DNA of 30,628 bases from a virus, in IMG/VR virus record IMGVR_UViG_3300032294_001141, positions 1 to 30,628 of that record; one strand, 5' to 3'. Below the pieces are notes generated by a model, which did not search any database, was not told the DNA's origin, and worked only from the letters and a program-made list of their open reading frames with translations. Made by a program: the position numbers and the translations under genes. Positions 8,011 through 15,117 of this stretch are shown in pieces; the first letter of the stretch is position 1, and every line of letters starts with the position of its first letter.

Positions 8011-8410
8011 TATTAAAATTAAAAGAAATACATTAACTCCAAACTTAAAAAAACTTCAGACTATAAATCCTATGGATGAATGGGGAAGAATATGTGCTGG
8101 AGAATTACTTAGATTATCTAGGCAAATTGTGCCATTTGGAATTAGAAGAGGTAAAAAAAGATACAGCCCTGGTAGATTGTCTCAATCAGGATTTTTTAAA
8201 AGAGAAGGGCAGTATTGGATCACAGGCTATGATACAAAGTATGCAATGTATCAGCACGAAGGTATGAGAAGAGATGGAAGCCGAGTGGTTAGGAATTGGA
8301 GCAACGGTAGGAAAAGCAAATACTTAGAAAATCCATTAAAAGAAAACATTAGCACTTGGAACAAAGTAGCAAAAGAAGTATTAGCAAGTGAATTAAAGAA
8401 AAAACTATGA
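8003..8410 (+). CDS. Tail-completion / minor capsid protein (HK97 gp10-like)
   Basis: A 135-residue protein with the usual pattern of gp10-like neck proteins: an N-terminal helix pair, then VPFGIRRGKK...GRLSQSGFF (the VPFxTGxLxxS region), a strand and YAMYQHEGM (about 81-89), and a C-terminal helix ending in KELKKKL-like basic residues. These proteins join the tail end to the head stopper. The start context CAAAAGTATGTC is the AAGTATG form, and the stop overlaps the next start (ATGA). Confidence 0.7.
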   Translation: MSSIKIKRNTLTPNLKKLQTINPMDEWGRICAGELLRLSRQIVPFGIRRGKKRYSPGRLSQSGFFKREGQYWITGYDTKYAMYQHEGMRRDGSRVVRNWSNGRKSKYLENPLKENISTWNKVAKEVLASELKKKL

Positions 8411-8784
8411 CACTACTTACAGATATAACTACATATATAGATAGCAATACAAGTTTAACAGCTGGGACTAATTTATTTATAGGGACTTTACCTGCCAATG
8501 TAGATAATTGTGTTGGTATATTTCAATCAGGAGGTGTAGAGCCTACTACATACCTAGATATTATAAAACCTACAATACAAGTTATAGTTAGGAATACTAA
8601 TTATGAGACTGCTCAGCAGTTATCTTATGAGATATATGATAGTCTACATCAATTGTATGCTCAAACTATGGGAGGAACTGAAATATACACTGTATTTGCC
8701 TTGCAAGAGCCTACAGATATAGGGGAAGATGAAACAGGTAGAGCAGTGTTTACAGGTAATTATGTACTTGAGATAAAAAATTAG
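8407..8784 (+). CDS. Tail terminator protein (Minor_capsid_3-like)
   Basis: A 125-residue protein. MTLLTDITTYIDSNTSLTAG begins the N-terminal helix; LFIGTLPANVDNCVGIFQSGG and the helix ETAQQLSYEIYDSLHQLY follow the layout of tail-terminator proteins, which cap the growing tail tube and join it to the head. Place and size agree. It overlaps the previous gene by 4 bases. Its TAG stop is shared with late-gene element copy 4. Confidence 0.65.
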   Translation: MTLLTDITTYIDSNTSLTAGTNLFIGTLPANVDNCVGIFQSGGVEPTTYLDIIKPTIQVIVRNTNYETAQQLSYEIYDSLHQLYAQTMGGTEIYTVFALQEPTDIGEDETGRAVFTGNYVLEIKN

Positions 8785-8798
8785 GCAACAGATGGTAA
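8783..8798 (+). repeat. Late-gene element copy 4 (before tail tube gene)
   Basis: Perfect AGGCAACAGATGGTAA beginning in the TAG stop of the tail-terminator gene, 28 bases before the tail tube ATG. A 5-bp A/T hairpin, TATAA (8807-8811) with TTATA (8817-8821), follows. The mini-ORF at its ATG is MVR-stop. Confidence 0.8.
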
Positions 8799-8826
8799 GA
8801 TAAGAATATAATTAATTTATACGAAT

Positions 8827-9324
8827 ATGGCATTACAAGACATCAATGTTGGATACGCTACAGTCAGTTGGAAAGGAACTTCTTTAGGTGAAACTGAAGG
8901 AGAAGTAAGGTTTGAGGTTATAACTCAAAGAGTTATGCAATCATCAGATACTTATGGAGTAGAAACTCCATTTGATATGATTGAGGTAGGACGACAATTA
9001 AAAGTTACAGTTCCTTTATCTGAATACGCAATTCAAACATTACAAACAATTATTCCTACTGCTACTTTATCAGGAGGAAGATTAAGAATTGGTGGTACAA
9101 CTGGAACATCTACCAGAGCTACAGCTGGAAGATTGATTATCCATCCTGTAATTAGAGGGTCAAATACTGGACACGATGTAGTAATTCATCAGGCAGTTAT
9201 TAGTTCTGAAACAATTGAGGTAGCATTTTCAAATGACAGAAGTCAAATAGAAATAGAGTTTATGGCTCTTCTTGACCCAACAAATGTAAATGGAGCATTA
9301 GGATATATCGGAACACCTGCTTAA
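8827..9324 (+). CDS. Major tail tube protein
   Basis: A 165-residue, Thr/Gly-rich beta protein (MALQDINVGYATVSWKGTSL at the start) placed between tail terminator and assembly chaperones, where the tube subunit is found. Alternating strands such as EVRFEVITQRVMQSSDTYG and IEVAFSNDRSQIEIEFMALL fit the tube fold that stacks in hexameric rings around the tape measure. The sequence does not identify a particular subfamily. The start lies in ACGAATATGGCA with no Shine-Dalgarno, and the gene follows element copy 4. Confidence 0.75.
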   Translation: MALQDINVGYATVSWKGTSLGETEGEVRFEVITQRVMQSSDTYGVETPFDMIEVGRQLKVTVPLSEYAIQTLQTIIPTATLSGGRLRIGGTTGTSTRATAGRLIIHPVIRGSNTGHDVVIHQAVISSETIEVAFSNDRSQIEIEFMALLDPTNVNGALGYIGTPA

Positions 9325-9325
9325 T

Positions 9326-9640
9326 ATGAATATACAAGCATTAACAATATCACAAGTATTAGAATTAACTCAGGAATTACAACCAATTCTTGAGTTATCT
9401 TCACAAATAGATCCAGAGAATGTAGCACAGTCAACTATGACTACAATTCTAGGTAATCTTGAGAAAGCCATCCCAGTATTAGTTATCTTAAGTGGAAAAA
9501 CTTATACAGAAGAGCAAATCAAAGAGATGAACCTTGTAGAATTGACTAAATTAGTAGATGACATCTTAGAAGCTAACGGGGTGCAAGAACTATTGGGTTT
9601 ATTTACCAAAATCAGCCAAAAGTTCCAGAGCCAGAAATAG
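9326..9640 (+). CDS. Tail assembly chaperone, short frame (G-like)
   Basis: A 104-residue, mostly helical acidic protein between tail tube and tape measure, the place of lambda G-type chaperones. Such proteins bind the tape measure and recruit tube subunits and are absent from the virion. Codons 90-92 contain the slippery heptamer GGGTTTA in the correct phase, so a fraction of ribosomes probably shifts by -1 into the next frame and makes a G-T fusion. It begins one base after the previous stop. Confidence 0.75.
   Translation: MNIQALTISQVLELTQELQPILELSSQIDPENVAQSTMTTILGNLEKAIPVLVILSGKTYTEEQIKEMNLVELTKLVDDILEANGVQELLGLFTKISQKFQSQK
9595..9601 (+). promoter_or_regulatory. -1 ribosomal frameshift site GGGTTTA
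   Basis: The heptamer lies in phase as G GGT TTA, the X-XXY-YYZ form. Slipping back one base gives GGG TTT ATT TAC and continues open into the frame that contains the next ORF. A GAGGA/TCCTC hairpin lies at 9640-9652, further downstream than usual for a stimulator. Confidence 0.7.
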
Positions 9641-9657
9641 AGGAATATCCTCCTAGC

Positions 9658-9975
9658 TTGATGACTTTTACCTATGAGTTTATGGCTCATAACTATTCGT
9701 ATTCAAAACAAGAAACAATGCAACTGACTATCCCAGAGGCATTGTTTTTTTATAAACAAACTCAGAAAAGACAAAAGATTAAAGCAGTAGATGAAATCTC
9801 TAAGTATGAAATATTATTAGCTATTGTAACTAACCCACATGTAAAGGCAACTGAGGCTAGAAAGCTACCTAATGAGTTTAAAAGGATAAAGATGAGGCTA
9901 GAGAATAGACAAGCTAAACCGGAAGATATAGAGAAGAATTTAGATAGATTAAAAGGGTTGTTAGGAGGCGGATAG
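9658..9975 (+). CDS. Tail assembly chaperone, T-like extension frame
   Basis: Read from its own ATG this ORF gives 105 residues (starting MMTFTYEFMAHNYSYSKQ); it is more likely made as the C-terminal part of a fusion. The frame is -1 relative to the upstream chaperone and is open from about 9577, so frameshifting at 9595-9601 would give a protein of about 216 residues ending at 9975. Between the frames the fusion reads FIYQNQPKVPEPEIEEYPPS, a plausible flexible linker. No ribosome site precedes the ATG at 9658. The TAG stop forms the start of element copy 5. Confidence 0.7.
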   Translation: MMTFTYEFMAHNYSYSKQETMQLTIPEALFFYKQTQKRQKIKAVDEISKYEILLAIVTNPHVKATEARKLPNEFKRIKMRLENRQAKPEDIEKNLDRLKGLLGGG

Positions 9976-9989
9976 GCAACAGATGGTAA
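9974..9989 (+). repeat. Late-gene element copy 5 (before tape measure)
   Basis: Perfect AGGCAACAGATGGTAA starting in the TAG stop of the chaperone frame, 26 bases before the tape-measure ATG. TATATA at 9990-9995 can pair with TATATA at 10011-10016, next to the start codon. The mini-ORF is MVIYN-stop. Confidence 0.8.
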
Positions 9990-10015
9990 TATATAACTAA
10001 TAAAGTAACATATAT

Positions 10016-11815
10016 ATGGCATTATCAGCAGGAGCAGTAGTAGCACAATTTGATGGAGACTTCTCAGGTCTTAATAAAGGTTTGCAACAGGCACAATCTA
10101 AAGTAGATGGATTTGTTAATAAAATAGGTGGGGTCGGACAAACAATTGGAGGGGCTTTTCTTACAATAAGTAAATATGCTGGAATAGCAGGAGCTGCAAT
10201 AAAAGGTACAGCTCTTGTAATGGGAAATAAAGCAGCTAATGCTGCAAGTGATTTAGCCGAAGCTCAGAATGCTGTTAATGTTGTATTTGGAGATTCTGCT
10301 AATATATTATTAGATTTTGCTAAAACAGCAGATAAAACAACTGGATTATCTCAAAAAGCATTTTTAGGTGCTGCAACTCCTATTGGAGCCGCACTCCAAA
10401 ATGTCGGGCTTAATTCAAAACAAGCTGCAAATGAAGCTGTTAATTTAACCAAAAGAGCTGCCGATTTAGCTTCTATATTTAACACAGATTTAGATAGTGC
10501 TTTGACTGCTATACAAGCAGGATTAAGAGGAGAAGCTGATCCATTAGAAAGGTTTGGAGTAGGATTAAGTGATGCCAATATAAAAGCTTATGCTTTAAAA
10601 AAAGGGATAGCTTTAGCTGGAAAAGAAATGACAGACCAGCAAAAAGTAACTGCTAGGTTAGGATTGTTTTTTGAACAAACTAATAAAATACAAGGGGATT
10701 TTGCTAACACTTCAGACCAATTAGCTAATAAACAAAGAATAAATGCTGCAAGATTTGAAAATCTACAAGCTACTATTGGAGAAAAATTATTGCCGACTAA
10801 ATTAAAATTAGCCGATGCTTTAGGAAAAGTTTTAGATTGGATGGATCAAAATTCAGAAGGAATTAGTAATTTATTAAACAATTTTATAATAGGAGGAGCT
10901 GGGATTGCTAAAGCAATTATAACAGGACTTGTAGAAGCCCCTAAAAGAGCTGCTGAAGCTTTTCAATCATTCTTAAAATTTATAGAACCAATAATGCCAT
11001 TTTTAACCGTATTAGGAGGATATTTAGTGTTTATGGCTACTCAAATATTATCTGCTTTTAAATACGCTTGGGAACAATTAAAACCTCCTATAATAGAATT
11101 ATGGAATACTATTAAAGATTTTTGGAATGCAATTTTACCTATATTAATATTATTAGGGACGGTGTTATTGTTTGTAGTATGGCCAATGATACAAATAGCT
11201 ATAGCTAGTATAATACAAGTATTTAAAGGATTATTGACTGGAGTTAGTGGAATTATAAATGTTATATCTGGCATACTTAATGCTTTTATAGGAGTAGTAT
11301 ATGGAATATTTACTGGAGATTTTTCAAGAGCTGCAGAAGGATTTAAGCAAATATTTAGAGGATTAGGACAATGGATACAAGGTGCTTTTCAAATTATATT
11401 AGCTCCATTTAGAGGAATTATAGATGGAATTACAAACTATATAAAAGGAATAAACTTCTTTCAGATAGCTGTTAATTGGATGCAAGAGTTAATCCGGGGG
11501 ATACAAAGCAAAGCTGGTGGAATTGGAGGAGCTGTTAAAAGTGCTATTGGAGGTATGTTACCTGAAGGGGTTAGAAAACTTATCCCAGGATTTGCCGATG
11601 GTGTTAGAAACTTTTCAGGAGGTCTTGCAGTTGTAGGAGAAAGAGGTCCTGAGCTTGTTAACCTACCAAAAGGAGCTGATGTGTTTACTAATGAAGAGAG
11701 CAGAAAGATGACAGCTGGAGGTGGAGGTATCACCATTGAGACTATGAATATTAAGAGTGGTGTAGATTGGGAATTAGGGGCTTCTTATATGGCACAAAAA
11801 TTAAGATTATCATAA
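10016..11815 (+). CDS. Tail tape measure protein
   Basis: A 599-residue protein of the expected type: N-terminal Gly/Ala-rich helical region (QFDGDFSGLNKGLQQAQSKV), helical conserved domain around residues 70-270, then several hydrophobic segments (about 285-480, e.g. ILPILILLGTVLLFVVWPMI), and a Gly-rich C-terminus with FADGVRNFSGGLAVVGERG, the motif common at tape-measure ends. It fixes tail length and travels with DNA at ejection. At about 0.15 nm per residue the tail would be near 90 nm. No lytic domain is visible. Confidence 0.92.
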   Translation: MALSAGAVVAQFDGDFSGLNKGLQQAQSKVDGFVNKIGGVGQTIGGAFLTISKYAGIAGAAIKGTALVMGNKAANAASDLAEAQNAVNVVFGDSANILLDFAKTADKTTGLSQKAFLGAATPIGAALQNVGLNSKQAANEAVNLTKRAADLASIFNTDLDSALTAIQAGLRGEADPLERFGVGLSDANIKAYALKKGIALAGKEMTDQQKVTARLGLFFEQTNKIQGDFANTSDQLANKQRINAARFENLQATIGEKLLPTKLKLADALGKVLDWMDQNSEGISNLLNNFIIGGAGIAKAIITGLVEAPKRAAEAFQSFLKFIEPIMPFLTVLGGYLVFMATQILSAFKYAWEQLKPPIIELWNTIKDFWNAILPILILLGTVLLFVVWPMIQIAIASIIQVFKGLLTGVSGIINVISGILNAFIGVVYGIFTGDFSRAAEGFKQIFRGLGQWIQGAFQIILAPFRGIIDGITNYIKGINFFQIAVNWMQELIRGIQSKAGGIGGAVKSAIGGMLPEGVRKLIPGFADGVRNFSGGLAVVGERGPELVNLPKGADVFTNEESRKMTAGGGGITIETMNIKSGVDWELGASYMAQKLRLS

Positions 11816-11816
11816 T

Positions 11817-12650
11817 ATGGAAACTTTAGCATTTAATGAAATTACAGCTACAATAGGAGGTCAATATCATTTAGCTAATATAGAAGGACTACTAATTAGT
11901 GGGCTTGAATTTGCCTCATATAATATACCTCAAAGCAATAAGGCAGGGTTTGTATCCAATTACACTCATAGTAAGGTGATAAGCATAGATATAGCGGTCA
12001 GAGGTACAGATATAAATGACTTCTATGATAAAAGACAGGCTTTATTGAAAGCTATATATCCAAACACTAATCAATCGGTTGTATTTACTTATACCACTGA
12101 AGATAGTCAAGTTTATACTTTTGAGGGATATCTTAGAACTGGAGTCAATGAAGGTGAAAGGACTGGAGCATATCAGACTATAGGTTTCTCAATATATGTG
12201 CCGTCTGGGACGATTACCAATGGGAACTTAAACTCTATTACCCTTGACCAAGCAGGAGTGCCGACAGGGGCAGTTTTGCCTTGGACTTTGCCAGTATTGC
12301 TAGGAACTGTATCAGGGTCGGGAACTTTAGCCAATGCAGGGAATGGATATGCTACGGTAGATATACAATTTATAGGCCCTGGTGAAGGGTTTACTATTCT
12401 TAATCAGACCACTGGGGATAGTTTCAAAGTAGATGGATTAACTTTGACCGCTGGGCAGATTATAGAAGTGTTTGGATCTACACAAACTGTCACTCAGCAA
12501 GGTGTATCTATTTATCAATATGTAACATCAGACTCTAACTTTATCACTTTAGCTCCTGGAAATAATAATCTTGCATTATATGTAGACAGTGGAGCTACTT
12601 CAGACACTAAGGCAATAATAACTTGGTATAACACTTATGTCGGAATATAA
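11817..12650 (+). CDS. Distal tail protein (Dit-like)
   Basis: A 277-residue protein directly behind the tape measure. The N-terminal domain carries the siphovirus tail component pattern, including VISIDIAVRGTDINDFYDKR and LLKAIYPN, followed by FEGYLRTGVNEGERTGAYQT. A second, Gly/Thr-rich galectin-like domain fills residues about 150-277. Dit forms the hexameric hub that joins the tail tube to the baseplate. The 3' end overlaps the next gene by 14 bases. Confidence 0.8.
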   Translation: METLAFNEITATIGGQYHLANIEGLLISGLEFASYNIPQSNKAGFVSNYTHSKVISIDIAVRGTDINDFYDKRQALLKAIYPNTNQSVVFTYTTEDSQVYTFEGYLRTGVNEGERTGAYQTIGFSIYVPSGTITNGNLNSITLDQAGVPTGAVLPWTLPVLLGTVSGSGTLANAGNGYATVDIQFIGPGEGFTILNQTTGDSFKVDGLTLTAGQIIEVFGSTQTVTQQGVSIYQYVTSDSNFITLAPGNNNLALYVDSGATSDTKAIITWYNTYVGI

Positions 12651-13677
12651 ATATATTTTATGGGATTATAGAACTGGGCAGAAAGAAATCTTCCCAGAGG
12701 TTTTAAATAGACAATATTCTTATCAGCTTAACCGAGCAGGTAAAGCTAGTTTTACTTTACCTATTACAGTTGAAAGGCTACAACGATTTGATATATACCT
12801 TGGGGTGACAAGACTGCTTATATACAGAGAAAATACTCTTATATGGGCAGGTGTAGTCTGGGAAATACAGGAAGGTGCTAGTGATGACGGGGATGTAACT
12901 ATACAATGCACAGAGATATTCCATATATTGAGTGAAAAACGGTATACTTCTAATACTTATACCGTTACAGATGCAGGGCAGATAGCTTGGGGCTTGATAA
13001 ATACTACACAAGGGCTTACAGGTGGCAATTTAGGGATTACACAGGGTACAATAGAAACTACTCAGAATAGAGATAGACAATATTTTGATGAGAGTATAGG
13101 TGAAAAGATTATCCAATTAACAGAGGTTATAAATGGCTTTGATTTTGTTATAACACCTAGCATAAAAATAAATACTTTAGGTGTATTTAATGTATATGCT
13201 AAGAGAGGGTCTACAATTACAGATTTTAAATTAGAATATGGTGAGGGGTTAAAGAATAATATACAATCTTGGAGCCGAAAAAGGACTGTATCAGATATGT
13301 TTAATAGCATAGTGGTAGAAGGTGAAGGATATGGAGATATTGCACTTAAAGCGACAACTACAGATAGTAGTTTAATTAATGCGGTTGGATTATTAGAAGG
13401 CCGAAAGCAGGAAAAATCTATAAATCAGCAAACTACACTTAATCAGAAAGCGGATGAATATATTAGGGTTCACAAGACAGAACAGCCAATTTATGATATA
13501 ACTCTTAATAATGCCTATAATGATTTTGGTAAATATGATGTGGGAGATATAGTGCCAATTAGAATAAAATATGGTTATGTAGATATAAATACCACTATGA
13601 GAATATATGGCATAGATGTAAGAGTTTCAAATGCAGGAGAGGAAAGCATAAAGTTAACAATATCACCTATAATATAA
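12637..13677 (+). CDS. Tail-associated baseplate hub protein (gp37-like)
   Basis: A 346-residue protein that follows Dit and fits the ReqiPepy6 gp37-like family of tail hub proteins. Its N-terminus YKYILWDYRTGQKEIFPEV, then QYSYQLNRAGKASFTLP, then LIYRENTLIWAGVVWEIQEG, is characteristic, as is the C-terminal YDVGDIVPIRIKYGYVDI. Such proteins close the tail tip and open on receptor binding. No peptidase extension is present, so wall digestion at entry must come from another protein. Confidence 0.75.
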   Translation: MSEYKYILWDYRTGQKEIFPEVLNRQYSYQLNRAGKASFTLPITVERLQRFDIYLGVTRLLIYRENTLIWAGVVWEIQEGASDDGDVTIQCTEIFHILSEKRYTSNTYTVTDAGQIAWGLINTTQGLTGGNLGITQGTIETTQNRDRQYFDESIGEKIIQLTEVINGFDFVITPSIKINTLGVFNVYAKRGSTITDFKLEYGEGLKNNIQSWSRKRTVSDMFNSIVVEGEGYGDIALKATTTDSSLINAVGLLEGRKQEKSINQQTTLNQKADEYIRVHKTEQPIYDITLNNAYNDFGKYDVGDIVPIRIKYGYVDINTTMRIYGIDVRVSNAGEESIKLTISPII

Positions 13678-13682
13678 AATAT

Positions 13683-13892
13683 ATGAGTACAAGTATACAA
13701 GAGCAGGATTTAATTCAAAAAATAAAAGACTTACAGCAAAGAGTAAACGATTTAGAAAGGCAACAGCGAACTATTGGGGGTTGGACAATTACACCTACAA
13801 CCTTAGCAAGTGGAAACTTAGAAATTAATTCTACTATACCTAGAATACTTATGAAGAAAAGTGGGCAGAATAAATTAGTAATTGAAGGATAA
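13683..13892 (+). CDS. Small tail/baseplate protein with coiled coil
   Basis: A 69-residue protein. Residues 1-28 form a coiled coil (QEQDLIQKIKDLQQRVNDLE); the rest, with GGWTITPTTLASGNLEI, resembles the beta-repeat that follows coiled coils in phage fibre proteins. It may be a short linker subunit or a remnant of a larger fibre. The last base of its TAA stop is the first base of the next ATG. Confidence 0.55.
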   Translation: MSTSIQEQDLIQKIKDLQQRVNDLERQQRTIGGWTITPTTLASGNLEINSTIPRILMKKSGQNKLVIEG

Positions 13893-14293
13893 TGGCTGGA
13901 TTATTTGAAATAGCAAAAGATGGATTTGATGTACTTACCACTGCGGATAAGAATAAAATTTATAGTTCAAAATATCAGACATTTAAGGCAGAAATAGAAG
14001 TAACTGTTGATGATACTATAACTGCTGGGGATACTGAAGAAGTTTTAACGGTTACTCACAATCTTGGATATTATCCTGTTGTGTATGCTTGGATAACTCA
14101 TGCTGGTCAAACTCACGAAATATGTGGATTTAGAGCTATAGATTTCCCTAGTGGAGGTGAAATACAAGCTACTTGGTTGCACATAAACACTAATCAAATA
14201 GAATTTTACATATTTCCACCTGGGGCATCTCCAACTATGCCAAGTACCAAAACTTATACCTGGACATATAAAATTATGAAAGATGAGTTCTAG
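13892..14293 (+). CDS. Tail module protein A (one repeat unit)
   Basis: A 133-residue protein beginning MAGLFEIAKDGFDVLTTADK. It has one copy of a module found twice in the next gene: an IAKDGFDVLT-type lead, a short helix, a strand and a VTHNLGYYP motif (about residues 52-60), then a beta-rich half. This is likely a trimeric baseplate or decoration protein. It is coupled to both neighbours: 1-base overlap upstream and 11 bases downstream. Exact role is unknown. Confidence 0.6.
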   Translation: MAGLFEIAKDGFDVLTTADKNKIYSSKYQTFKAEIEVTVDDTITAGDTEEVLTVTHNLGYYPVVYAWITHAGQTHEICGFRAIDFPSGGEIQATWLHINTNQIEFYIFPPGASPTMPSTKTYTWTYKIMKDEF

Positions 14294-15062
14294 ATTAGCA
14301 ATAGCAAGAGACGGTCAAAATGTACTCACTGAAAGTGATAAAGATTTATTATTTTCAACTGGTTTTAATAATCTTAAAATTTGGAAAGCTAAAAAAGTAA
14401 CTATAACTGTACCTAATGGAGGTTTTGGAGTTGGTTCGGTAACTCAATCATATAGTCACGGTTTATCTTATGCTCCTACATTTTCAGTATATTATAAAAT
14501 ATTATCTGGTGCTAATGCTGGTAAAATAATACCTTTTATGACACAAGGTCCTAATGATTTTAGCACCGCCTATACTACAAGCTCTAATATTGTGTTTAAT
14601 TTAGTAGATTTTGAAGCTGGTAATCAAGAATTTTATTATCTTATAAATGTTGACCCTGTTTCTACTGGAACTTTATCTGGAGCTTTAAACTCTCAATTTA
14701 GAATAGCAAAAGATGGGTTTAATTGTTTAACAGAAGACAATGAAGTTAATTATGAATTTTTATCTGCTAGACCTGTGTATAATATTTATCAAAAATCTAC
14801 AGCTACTATAACTTTATCCGCTAGTAATTTAGAAGAAACTGTAACTATTGCTCATAATTTAGGTTATATACCACTTGCTATTGTGCAAGAAATAAACGAA
14901 GGTCCTAGATTACCTTATTTTCAAGGAAACCTTGCTTTAGATTATTTTCTTGATTCTACAAACATATACATAAGAGCTATACAGGCTTTTACAACTTTTA
15001 CAATACCACTTTCTTTTAAGATACAAATATTTACTAATGAATATGGAGAAGATATCAATTAA
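14283..15062 (+). CDS. Tail module protein B (two repeat units)
   Basis: A 259-residue protein with two tandem copies of the module of its upstream neighbour. Copy one starts LAIARDGQNVLTESDKDLLF and has YSHGLSYAP; copy two starts at about residue 139 with FRIAKDGFNCLTEDNE and has IAHNLGYIP. Together with the upstream gene this gives three related modules in a row, pointing to local duplication. Probable surface-exposed baseplate protein; a receptor-binding role is inferred only from place. Confidence 0.6.
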   Translation: MSSRLAIARDGQNVLTESDKDLLFSTGFNNLKIWKAKKVTITVPNGGFGVGSVTQSYSHGLSYAPTFSVYYKILSGANAGKIIPFMTQGPNDFSTAYTTSSNIVFNLVDFEAGNQEFYYLINVDPVSTGTLSGALNSQFRIAKDGFNCLTEDNEVNYEFLSARPVYNIYQKSTATITLSASNLEETVTIAHNLGYIPLAIVQEINEGPRLPYFQGNLALDYFLDSTNIYIRAIQAFTTFTIPLSFKIQIFTNEYGEDIN

Positions 15063-15071
15063 AAGCTACAT

Positions 15072-15087
15072 AGGCAACAGATGGTAA
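15072..15087 (+). repeat. Late-gene element copy 6 (before baseplate protein)
   Basis: Perfect AGGCAACAGATGGTAA, 30 bases before the ATG at 15118. An 8-bp hairpin, ATATCTAT (15091-15098) with ATAGATAT (15110-15117), follows and touches the start codon. The mini-ORF is MVNYIY-stop. Confidence 0.85.
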
Positions 15088-15117
15088 ACTATATCTATTA
15101 AGTAATAATATAGATAT

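Noticed and set aside
13758-13766. A seventh partial copy of the late element (AGGCAACAG)
   Set aside because: Only nine bases match, it lies in the middle of a coding region, and no gene start follows at the usual distance.
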